DNA of 64,000 nucleotides from CAZQGO01 sp964593065. Lineage in GTDB: Bacteria; Oederibacteriota; JAAXVQ01. Shown one piece after another: positions 34,001-42,451 of the stretch. Location of the stretch: positions 66,727-130,726 of the forward strand of contig CAZQGO010000005.1 in the NCBI GenBank assembly GCA_964593065.1, read 5' to 3'. Each line of letters opens with the position of its first letter. The first letter of the stretch is position 1. The notes below the pieces were generated by a model. That model was not told the DNA's origin. It did no database searches and saw nothing but the letters and a program-made list of their open reading frames with translations. Position numbers and translations under genes: made by a program.

Positions 34001-36850
34001 CGGCGTCCACGTCGGCGTCTGCGTCGGCGTGTGCGTCGGCGTCCACGTCGGCGTCTGCGTCGGTGTCCACGTCGGCGTCGCCGTATAGGTCGGCGTGGCC
34101 GTCGGCGTCCAGGTCGGGGAATGCGTCGGCGTGTGCGTCGGCGTCGCCGTCGGCGTCCAGGTCGGGGTCTGAGTCGGCGTCCACGTCGGCGTGGCCGTGT
34201 AGGTCGGCGTGGCCGTCGGCGTATCCGTCGGCGTCCACGTGGGAGTATGCGTCGGCGTATCCGTCGGCGTCCACGTCGGCGTGGCGGTCGGAGTATCCGT
34301 AGGCGTCCACGTGGGTGTGGCCGTCGGCGTGGCGGTGAAAGTCGGGGAGTCGGTCGGCGTGTGTGTCGGCGTATCCGTCGGCGTGTGCGTCGGCGTCCAC
34401 GTGGGCGTGTCCGTCGGCGTGTGCGTAGGCGTCTCGGTCGGCGTCGCCGTCGGCGTGTCCGTCCAGGTCGGCGTCGCCGTCGGCGTGGCGGTATAGGTCG
34501 GCGTGTGCGTCCACGTCGGCGTGTGCGACGGCGACGGCGTCGGCGTGGCCGACTCCGTCGGCGTGGAAGACGGCGTGGAGGTCGGCGTGGGCGGCACCTG
34601 GTATTCCAGCGTCAGGCTGTCCAGACGCGGCGACACGTCGCTGTTGCCCGTCGACAGCACCGCCCGCCACCTCAGATCACTGCCCGCGTCCCCGCCCGTG
34701 AAGATCGTCGCCGATCCCAGCGTCGCCGCCAGCCACGTGCTGCCGCCGTTGGCCGACAAATAATACACGATCGTCTGCCCGTTCAGGATCTCCACGGCCG
34801 TCAAGGTCACCGAGTAAAACGTCGTCTGGCTCGACAAGGTGGTGGATTGGGCCGTGGCCGGGCCGGTATACGACGGCCCGTATTTGTTCAGCCGCGCTTC
34901 CCCGCCTCCCAGCAGCCAGAACTCTCCGTTCCAATCGAGGGTATTGATCGAGGAGTTGCCGAAGGTCACCAGGCTCCCCGACACGTCGTTCACCGTGCTG
35001 CCGTCGTACGAGTTCAGCTTGGCATTGGTCCCGCCGATGAACCAGTACTGATCACGCTGGCTGTACTTCAGGCAGTTCACCGTGTCCGAGCCGAAGCCCG
35101 ACAGCGATATGGTGTTGATCCACCCCCACACCCGGTCGTAGATCCGCACCTGCTGCGGCGTCGTCACGCCACCCACCATGAACTGGTCGTTGCCCGATAT
35201 GCTCGCGTACCCGATGGCGTTCACGTCCGTCAAGCCCGACGACAGCCCCGAGACCGTCGAACCGTCGTAGGTCGCCAGGCTCCCAGAATCGCCGCCGATC
35301 AGCCACAGGCCTCCCCCGGCCGCCAGCGCCTTCACCGTGTCCGTGGCCCCGAACGCCCCCGACAGGTCCACGCTGCTGAAACTGCTCCCGTTGTACCGGC
35401 TCAACTGCCGGTTCGTCCCCCCGATCAGCCAATAACTCCCGTCCCAGGCGATGGAGCGCACGCTCCCGCTAAATCCCAGCGCGGACGTCAAATCCACCGC
35501 CGACACGCCGTTGTACCTCACCAGCTTCGCCGAACTGCCCCCGATCAGCCAGTAGCTGCCGTTCCCCGCCAAGGCCAATACGTTTTCCGTCCCCCAGCTC
35601 GCCCCCGCCAGCGCTCCGCTCACGTCCGTGAAGCTCAGCCCGTTGTAGCGGTTCAGGCTCGCGTTGTCTCCACCCAGCAGCACGTCCCCGCTGCTGTCCG
35701 CCCCGATGGCATTGATGTTCCGGATCCCGAAATCCTTCAGGTTCGAAGACAGGTCGCCGTATGCCGTCGCGCTCGCCGGGCCCGTACGCTCGTTCAGCCG
35801 CGCGTCCCCGCCACCCACCAGCCATTCGCTGCTCCCCCACTTCAGGGCATAGATCGGATTCGTGCTCCCGAAGTTGGCGAGATTGGCCGATTGATTCCGC
35901 CATGTCGCCCCGTCCCACGAATACACCACCGGGGCCAAGGAACTCCCGTTGCCCCCCAGCAGCCAGAAACTCCCGTTGTACTCGAGGGAGTAAATATTGA
36001 TGAACGCCGTCACGCTCCCCGACAGGTCCGTGAACGACGTCCCGTTGTAGCTGACCAGCTTCCCCCCGCTGCCCCCGATCAGCCACCGGCTCCCGTCCCA
36101 CCCCAGCGCACGCACCGTGTTCGTCCCGAAGGCCGACGCCCGCAGCGCCGGGCTCAGGTCCGTGAAGCCGCCGGCCTGGTACCGGCTCAAGCAGCCCCCG
36201 TCTCCCCCGATCAGCCACTGGCTGCCGTTGAACCCGATCGCATACGCCGTGCTCGTCGAGGCGAAATACCCCGCCGAGCCCGCCAGGTTCGTGAAACTGC
36301 TCCCGTTGTACCGGTTCAGCCGGCCCCCCGCTCCCGCGATCAGCCAGAAACTCTCCGTCCCGCCCCCGTACCTCACCGCGTAGATGTCCTGGTTCGTCCA
36401 GCTGGACATGCTCCCCGACAGGTCCGTAAACGAAGTCCCGTTGTACGCGTTCAGCTTCTTCCCGTCTCCCCCGATCAGCCACACCCCGCCGTTGTACCCA
36501 ATGCTGTTGATCCGGCTGTTCCCGTATGAATTCAGCCCCGGCGACAGGTTCGTCCACGAGGAACCGTTATACCGGTTCAGCTTCGCCCCCGAACCTCCGA
36601 TCAGGTACTCCGTCCCATTGTAGTGGATGGCGCGCACCTGGCCGCCCCAGCCCACCAGCCCGCCCGGCTGCGAGAAGGCGTACGACGACGGCAGGCGCAC
36701 CTGCCCCGTGGAAGTGTCCCAAATCGCGGTCGTCGCGCCCGTGTCCTTATAGGTTTCCGTGCTGAAATTTTCAGTGAATGTGTCGGCGATTGCGCCGAGA
36801 GGCAGGATAGACAACGCGGCAAGTAAAATGACTACTTTCTGTACTTTCAA
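28028..36850 (-). CDS. Giant secreted propeller/Ig/Thr-Pro-stalk protein (one gene read across two assembly gaps)
   Basis: Three frames are joined because both breaks lie in Thr-Pro repeats inside 100-N gaps. Part 1 (36850-33879): a TTG start with GGAGG 6 bp upstream, signal peptide MKVQKVVILLAALSILPLGA, a beta-propeller-like region of about 650 residues with repeats such as YWLIGG...LVRYNG, an Ig-like domain, and a stalk of TPTWTPTATPT type. Part 2 (33778-29541): stalk end, Ig/filamin-like modules and a carbohydrate-binding-like segment near plus 32100-32600, then a second stalk. Part 3 (29440-28028): stalk and FlgD-like end with FPNPFNPATA, GELVRKFTG and QVWDGSNEFG. At least about 2870 residues. 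A misjoin of separate genes in the repeats is possible. Likely a surface adhesin or sensor. Confidence 0.7.
28340..29790 (-). repeat. Thr-Pro stalk minisatellite 2 of the giant gene
   Basis: Tandem short units of about 12 bp coding T-P-T-x (x mostly W, A, H, E, D, V, Q or S). The plus strand reads as repeated GTCGGCGT variants. It is interrupted by the 100-N gap at 29441-29540, so its true length is unknown. Opposite and shifted frames give long Arg/Gly- or Asp/His-rich open frames that are not genes. Confidence 0.9.
29441..29540. other. Assembly gap (100 N) inside Thr-Pro repeat
   Basis: 100 N bases. The left and right flanks are different repeat units, not identical copies, so this is a real unresolved repeat gap. 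For the reading frames on both sides to join, the missing length should be 2 modulo 3; the nominal 100 is not. Confidence 0.95.
33520..34590 (-). repeat. Thr-Pro stalk minisatellite 1 of the giant gene
   Basis: The same T-P-T-x coding tandem repeat (TPTWTPTDTPTHTPT type), linking the N-terminal propeller/Ig part to the Ig modules. It contains the gap at 33779-33878. The near-identical units explain why the assembler broke here. Confidence 0.9.
33779..33878. other. Assembly gap (100 N) inside Thr-Pro repeat
   Basis: 100 N bases inside the first stalk. The flanks are similar but not identical repeats. The frame after the gap continues from the frame before it only if the true missing length is a multiple of three. 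Confidence 0.95.
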
Positions 36851-37101
36851 AGCTTGCCTCCAGGGCAAGAAACAGAAAAAGTATATTTACTTGTGCAAAA
36901 GATAATCCTAAAAAAACGTCTTCTTTTTAAGGTATTCTAATGAGTATCTTATCCTTTTCCTTCAAAGAATGCAATACAGAAATTAATCAAATATTTACCG
37001 GTTAATTTGCGTTAATATCTAACATTACACTGAGATGAATAAAACACGCCCCTGTCATTGCTTAGCGGAAAATCCTGTGTTTGATATCAGTTAAACTCCT
37101 T
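36851..37101. other. AT-rich spacer between the two giant paralogues
   Basis: About 250 bp of AT-rich sequence with no supported gene. On the minus strand a TATACT box lies about 40 bp upstream of the giant gene's TTG start, without a good -35. I found no terminator hairpin with a U-tract for the upstream gene. Confidence 0.5.
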
Positions 37102-40100
37102 TTATCTAAGAATAAACAACTTTCCGGTTATCTTTTTCTCATCCCCCGTCGTGATCAGGTAAATGTACACGCCGGCAGCAACTTGTTCCCCGTTTTGGTT
37201 CTTACCGTCCCAGGTTTGGCGCCCGGAGACGCCCTGGAATTTCCGGACCAGCTCGCCCGACACCGTGAAAATCTGAATTTCGGATTCCGGCGGCAGGTTG
37301 TCGAACTTCAGCACGTGGCCTTGGGCCGTTTCAGGATCAAAGGGATTGGGAAATACCAGGATCCTGTCCGGAGTGGCCACGGGAGTCACCGTCAGGGTCG
37401 GCGTGGGCGTCAGGGTCGGCACCCGCGTGTGCGTGACCGTGAGGGTGACGCTCGGGGTCGCGGTCAGGGTATAAGGAGGCGTGGGCGTATAGGTCGTGGT
37501 GATGGTCGGCGTCTCCGTCGGCGTCCAAGTCAGCGTATGCGTCGGGGTCACGGTGGGAGAAAGCGTGGGCGTGTCCGAGGGTGTGGCCGTGGAGGTTTGG
37601 GTCACGGTCGGCGTCATGGTGGCGGTGGGCGAAACCGTGTAGGTCGCAGAAATGGTGCTGGTCACGGTGATGGTCGGCGTGGCGGTGTGCGTCCAGGGCG
37701 GCGTGTGGGTGAAGGTCGGGGTGATGGTGAACGTTTCCGTGATCGTGGGCGAGTGCGTGCAGGTTTCAGTGATGGTGGCGGTCAGGGTCACGGTCGGCGT
37801 GTGCGATGGAGTCTGGGACGGCGTGGCGGTCTCGGTCTCGGTGACGGTCGGGCTGTGCGTGGGCGTCGCGGTGGGGGTGTGCGTCAGGGTCGCGCTCCGG
37901 GTGACGGTCGGCGTGGCGGTCGAGGTCAGGGTGATGGTCGGCGTGGGCGTGAAGACCACGGCCGTGGTCGTCAGCACGTTGGAATAGCGGGTGAAATTGG
38001 TGGGCCCGGAGCTGTAGACCACGGAAGCCTGGTCCGTCCAGCCCGGATCCGGCGCGGGATTCTGCAGGGAGTAGGTGACGGTGACGCTGCCGCTGGCTCC
38101 CACGTCCAGGTTGCCCAGGTTCCAGGTGACCCGGCCGGCGCCGTGGATGCCGCCGTCCAAACCGCCCGTGGAGGAAACATACGTCGCGTGCGGCGGGTCC
38201 ATGTCCGTGATGGTCGCGTTGTAGGCCAGGCCCGAGAGATTCTGGTAGTACACGGTATAGGTGATGTTCGAGCCGATCTGGGCTTCCGCCGGGCCGACCT
38301 TGGTCAGGTACATTTCCGGGACGAACTCCGAGGCCGCCGGGGATTCGTAGATGGTGTTGTAGAAATACCGCATCATGGGCCCGCGCGAATTGCCGGAGTA
38401 CGGCAGCGAGTAGCTGGAGGAGTGGCCGATCATGTAGGAAACCTTGCCGGCGCTGGTGACCCCCTTGTAGTAGCCGTTCATGAACAGGTAGGGGTAGGGG
38501 TAATTGGGGTTGTTGTTTAAACGCGCGCGGTCGACCACGATGACCGAAGACGTGCCGCCGTAAAACACGCTGCCCGGCGCCAGCCCGAAGGCCGCCTGGG
38601 AAGAGCCCGGCAGGTAGGTCCAGCTGCCCGTGGCCTGCCCGGCCGGCGCGTCCGGCAGTTCGTTGATGAAACTCCAGGGGTTGGTGCCCGTGTCGATGAA
38701 GCCGCCGGTGGTGAGCCAGTGGCCGTAACCGCCGTACACGAAGTCCGCGCGGTAGGGCGAGACGGCGATGAAGTTGTTCTCCAGCGCGTCGATGCCGATG
38801 CACTGGGCGTAGATGTGCCCCGAACCGAACTGCAGGAAACGGTCCATCTCGGCCGTGGCCTCGATGGTTTGCGCGCGCGCGGTGACGTTCTGATAGACCG
38901 GATGGGACGGCCAGGTCCCGGTGGAGGGCGCCCGGCCCTCATATCCCTGGACGGTCCAGTCCGCGCCGTAATAATTCAGATTGAGGTTGGTGCTGTCGCC
39001 GCTGGCCGCGGCCGGCCGGCCGATGGGATAGGCCTGCCAATGCATGTTGATGAGCAGGGCGTATTTGGGGAAGCCCCCGGCCGACAAATACAGCGCCCCG
39101 TCCTGGTGGTTCAGGGTGCTGGGACCGGCGATCTCGTTCTCGTCCAGAACGTCGGGCGAGGAGGACGGCCAGTTGTTGCCGTTGGAATCGCGGATGCCGG
39201 CGGCGTTGAGGTAATTGCGGGCGTCGGTCCAGGTGTTGCGGGGGTCGGAATTGGCGAAAATGGCGATGCGCGGCGCGGCCCGGAGCTTGCGGAAGATCGG
39301 GGCGGTGAACGGCTGGCTGGTGTCCGTGTACTGGTGCACCTGGACGATGTTGCTCTGCCCCTGGTTCCAGGCCGTGATGATGGCCACCGCCGCGGTGGAG
39401 TCGGAGTTGGCGATCACGAACGGCCCGCCGTTGTAGGCCGGGTTGGTGTACGTGTTGCCGGTGCGGATGTCCCGCGTCTGGGTGCAGGTGAAGTCCGTCG
39501 CCTCGTAGGCCTTGTAGGACTTGATGGCCCAGTGGACCGGGATGTCGTTGGTCAACAGCTGGTACACCAGGCCGTAGGCCCGCCACATGCCGTAATTCTG
39601 GTTGCTGCGCCCGCCGGTGGTGTCCATGGGGATGATCAGCGATCCGGCGTAGAAGGTGTAGTCCGGGTTGGGCGTGGCCGTGGGGCTGGCGGTCCAGGTC
39701 TGGGTGACCGAGGCCGTGGCCGAGGCCGTGGGGCTGTAGACCGGCGTCTCGGTCAGGCTGGGCGTGATGGTGGGCGTGGCCGTGAAGCTGCTGCTGGGCG
39801 TGGCGGTGGGCGTCGTCGTCGGCGTGGGCGTGAAGGTCGGGGTATGGGTGTCGGTCGGGGTGATGGTCGGGCTGAAGACGATGGGCGTAAAGGTCGGCGT
39901 CATCGTGGGCGAGGCCGTGAGGGTCGCCGAGATGGTCGCGGTCTGCGTGATGGTCGGCGTGGGCGTGGCGCTGGGGGTGGCGGTGGAGGTCGGAGTCCGG
40001 GTCGGCGACGGGGTGGGCGAGAGCGTAACGGTCGAAGTGATGGTGGGCGTGCGCGTCGGGGTCACCGTGGCGGTCGGGGTCGGGGGAATCTGGTATTCGA

Positions 40101-42381
40101 AATTGAGCTGGAAAATCCGGGGCGAAAATCCGGTGTCGGCGGTGGTGAGTTCCGCCTTCCATTTCAGCCGCGGGCCCGCGTAAATCCCGTCGAAAATCGT
40201 GGCCGCGCCCGGGGTGGCCTGGATCCAGTAACTGTGGGGATCGGGCAGCTGGCCGTTGGCCGTCAGCCAGTAATTGATCCCCGTTCCGGCCGGAAGGTCG
40301 TCGCTGGCCGTCAAGGTCACGGAATAGAAGGAGCCCGTGGAGGCGACGATGATGGTGGACTGGGCCCAGCGCGGCGCGTCGTACGCCGGAGCATACTTGT
40401 TGGTGCGCGCTTCCCCGCCGCCCAGGAGCCAGTACTCGCCGTTCCAGTCCAGGGAATTGATGGAGGAAGTGCTGTAATTGAGCAGGTCCGTGGAAATGTC
40501 CGTGCAGGACTCCCAGTCGAATCTGTTCAGCCGGGCGTTGGTCCCGCCGATGAAGAAGTTGTTGAACGTCTGGCTGTACGCGATATAGTTGACCGTCTCG
40601 CTGGAGAACCCGGACAGGGACTCCCAGCTCAGCCAGCCGAAAACCGTGTCGTAAACCCGGATTTGCTGGGGCGTCGTCACGCCGCCCACCACGAAGCGGT
40701 GACTGCCGGAAACATTGGCATAGGCGATCCCGTTGATGGCCGTGAAACCGGAAGTCAGGCTGGACACGCTCGCACCGTCGTAGAGGGCCAGGCTGCCCGA
40801 GCCGCCGCCGATGAGCCAGAGCCCGCCGCCGCTGTCGATGGCGTTGACCGGCTCGGTGGCGCCGAAGACCGCGGACAGATCCACGTTCGTGAAGCCCGAG
40901 CCGTTGTAGCGGCGCAATTGGCGGTCCGTGCCGCCGACCAGCCAATCGCTGCCGTCCCAGGCGATGGAGCGGACGCTGCCGGCGAATCCCAGCGCGCCGG
41001 TCAGGTCCGTGGCCGAGCTGCCGTTGTAGCGCATCAGCTTGGCCGAACTGCCGCCGATCAGCCAGTAGCTGCCGTTGCCCGCCACGGCCAGAACGTTGTC
41101 CGTGCCCCATCCGGCCGCGCGCAGGGCCGGGCTGATGTCCTCGAAGGCCACGCCGTTGTAGCGGTTCAAGGTCCCGTTATTCCCGCCCAGGAGCACGGTG
41201 CCGGCGCTGTCCGCGGCCACGGCGTTGATGGTTTCGAACCCGAAGTCCACCAGGTAGGCCGTCAGGTCGTTGTACGTGGTCGAACTGGCCGCGCCGGTAT
41301 GGCGGTTTAAGCGGGCCTGCCCGCCGCCCAGCAGCCATTCGCTGTTGCCCCACCTCAGCGCATAGACCGGATTGTCGCTGCCGAAATTGGCGAGGTTGGC
41401 GGATTGATTGCGCCAGGTCGCGCCGTCCCAGGAGTACACCACCGGCGCCAGCGAGCTGCCGTTGCCGCCCAGGAGCCAATAGCTGCCGTTGTATTCCAGG
41501 GAGTATATGTTAATGAAAGCCGTGACACTGCCCGAGAGGTCCGTGAACGAAGTCCCGTTGTAGCTGACCAAACGTCCGCCCGTGCCGCCGAGCAGCCATT
41601 GCGTGCCGTCCCAGCCGATGGACCGGATCGTGTTGGTTCCGAAGGCCGAGGCGCGCAGGGCCGGGCTCAAGTCCGTAAATACGCCGGCCTGATAGCGGCA
41701 TAAGGACCCCCCGTCCCCGCCGAGCAGCCAGTAGGTGTTGTTGAACCCCACCGCGTAGGCGTTGGTGGTCGCGGCGAAATAGCCGGCTGAGCCGGCCAGG
41801 TTCGTGAAGCCGCTGCCGTTGTAGCGGTTCAGGCGGCCGCCGTTGCCGGCGATCAGCCAGAAATTTTCCGTGCCGCCGCCGTAGCGGATGGCGTTGATGT
41901 CCTGGTTGGTCCAGCTGGCCAGGCTGCCGGACAGGTCCGCGAACGAGGTGCCGTTGTACGAGTTGAGCTTCTTTCCGTCTCCGCCGATGAGCCAGACATT
42001 GTTGTTATACCAGATGGCGTTGATGCGGCTGTTGCCGTAGGAAACCAGACCCGGCGACAGGTTGGTCCAGGTGGAGCCGTTGTAGCGGTTGAGCTTGGCG
42101 CCCACTCCGCCGATCAGGTAGCTGCTGCCGTTGTAGTGGATCGCGCGCACCTGCCCGCCCCAGTTGACCAGTCCGGGCGGCTGAATAAACGAGTAGTTCG
42201 AGGGGAGCCGGACTTCGCCCAAGGTGGTGTCCCAGTTGGCCGTGGTTTGGCCCGCATCCTGATAGACGGAAGTATTGAAGGTTTCGACGAACGTGTCCGC
42301 CGCGGCCGGCCCGCAGGCGCAGGCCAGCGCCCCGGCCATCAGCAGACCCCGCACTGCGCCCTTTTTCAAGGACGTTCTCAT
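37102..42381 (-). CDS. Giant secreted propeller/Thr-Pro-stalk/DUF11 protein (complete paralogue)
   Basis: 1759 residues, intact. Signal peptide 1-28 (GLLMAGALACACGPAAA), propeller-like repeats about 29-680 closely matching the upstream half of the neighbouring giant gene (SYLIGGVGAKLNRYNG), an Ig-like domain, stalk 1 (about 764-904), a domain of about 450 residues of unknown function starting GSLIIPMDTTGGRSNQNYG, a DUF11-like repeat (about 1357-1460; ITYTVYYQNLSG), stalk 2 (about 1474-1667) and the FlgD-like end with FPNPFDPETA, GELVRKFQG and QTWDGKNQNG. GGAGGG lies 8 bp upstream of the ATG. It follows the barrel-OmpA gene by 70 bp. The C-terminus is almost the same as that of its paralogue, arguing for one shared export or anchoring route. 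Confidence 0.85.
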   Translation of the reverse strand: MRTSLKKGAVRGLLMAGALACACGPAAADTFVETFNTSVYQDAGQTTANWDTTLGEVRLPSNYSFIQPPGLVNWGGQVRAIHYNGSSYLIGGVGAKLNRYNGSTWTNLSPGLVSYGNSRINAIWYNNNVWLIGGDGKKLNSYNGTSFADLSGSLASWTNQDINAIRYGGGTENFWLIAGNGGRLNRYNGSGFTNLAGSAGYFAATTNAYAVGFNNTYWLLGGDGGSLCRYQAGVFTDLSPALRASAFGTNTIRSIGWDGTQWLLGGTGGRLVSYNGTSFTDLSGSVTAFINIYSLEYNGSYWLLGGNGSSLAPVVYSWDGATWRNQSANLANFGSDNPVYALRWGNSEWLLGGGQARLNRHTGAASSTTYNDLTAYLVDFGFETINAVAADSAGTVLLGGNNGTLNRYNGVAFEDISPALRAAGWGTDNVLAVAGNGSYWLIGGSSAKLMRYNGSSATDLTGALGFAGSVRSIAWDGSDWLVGGTDRQLRRYNGSGFTNVDLSAVFGATEPVNAIDSGGGLWLIGGGSGSLALYDGASVSSLTSGFTAINGIAYANVSGSHRFVVGGVTTPQQIRVYDTVFGWLSWESLSGFSSETVNYIAYSQTFNNFFIGGTNARLNRFDWESCTDISTDLLNYSTSSINSLDWNGEYWLLGGGEARTNKYAPAYDAPRWAQSTIIVASTGSFYSVTLTASDDLPAGTGINYWLTANGQLPDPHSYWIQATPGAATIFDGIYAGPRLKWKAELTTADTGFSPRIFQLNFEYQIPPTPTATVTPTRTPTITSTVTLSPTPSPTRTPTSTATPSATPTPTITQTATISATLTASPTMTPTFTPIVFSPTITPTDTHTPTFTPTPTTTPTATPSSSFTATPTITPSLTETPVYSPTASATASVTQTWTASPTATPNPDYTFYAGSLIIPMDTTGGRSNQNYGMWRAYGLVYQLLTNDIPVHWAIKSYKAYEATDFTCTQTRDIRTGNTYTNPAYNGGPFVIANSDSTAAVAIITAWNQGQSNIVQVHQYTDTSQPFTAPIFRKLRAAPRIAIFANSDPRNTWTDARNYLNAAGIRDSNGNNWPSSSPDVLDENEIAGPSTLNHQDGALYLSAGGFPKYALLINMHWQAYPIGRPAAASGDSTNLNLNYYGADWTVQGYEGRAPSTGTWPSHPVYQNVTARAQTIEATAEMDRFLQFGSGHIYAQCIGIDALENNFIAVSPYRADFVYGGYGHWLTTGGFIDTGTNPWSFINELPDAPAGQATGSWTYLPGSSQAAFGLAPGSVFYGGTSSVIVVDRARLNNNPNYPYPYLFMNGYYKGVTSAGKVSYMIGHSSSYSLPYSGNSRGPMMRYFYNTIYESPAASEFVPEMYLTKVGPAEAQIGSNITYTVYYQNLSGLAYNATITDMDPPHATYVSSTGGLDGGIHGAGRVTWNLGNLDVGASGSVTVTYSLQNPAPDPGWTDQASVVYSSGPTNFTRYSNVLTTTAVVFTPTPTITLTSTATPTVTRSATLTHTPTATPTHSPTVTETETATPSQTPSHTPTVTLTATITETCTHSPTITETFTITPTFTHTPPWTHTATPTITVTSTISATYTVSPTATMTPTVTQTSTATPSDTPTLSPTVTPTHTLTWTPTETPTITTTYTPTPPYTLTATPSVTLTVTHTRVPTLTPTPTLTVTPVATPDRILVFPNPFDPETAQGHVLKFDNLPPESEIQIFTVSGELVRKFQGVSGRQTWDGKNQNGEQVAAGVYIYLITTGDEKKITGKLFILR
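37380..37960 (-). repeat. Thr-Pro stalk 2 of the complete paralogue
   Basis: A less regular T-P-T-x tandem repeat, with many ITxTxT and SPT variants, connecting the DUF11-like domain to the FlgD-like end. More diverged at DNA level than the stalks of the neighbouring gene, and assembled without a gap. Confidence 0.85.
39670..40090 (-). repeat. Thr-Pro stalk 1 of the complete paralogue
   Basis: A TPT-type stalk of about 140 residues between the N-terminal propeller/Ig part and the domain of unknown function. Units are irregular (TPTRTPTITSTVTLSPT), again without a gap. Confidence 0.85.
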
Positions 42382-42451
42382 AGATGAATCCCTCCGCCTT
42401 TTTCCCCTTTGCGGTCACACCCGGTGAATCCGCACGTGCTGAATCTGCACC

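Noticed and set aside
28340..34590. CRISPR-like array because of the regular short repeats
   Set aside because: The unit is about 12 bp, without unique spacers, and is coding in frame for T-P-T-x. No cas gene is present.
28122..34670. Asp/Ala/His-rich and Arg-rich open frames over the stalks
   Set aside because: Frame-shifted or opposite readings of the Thr-Pro repeat; no start signals and no domain content.
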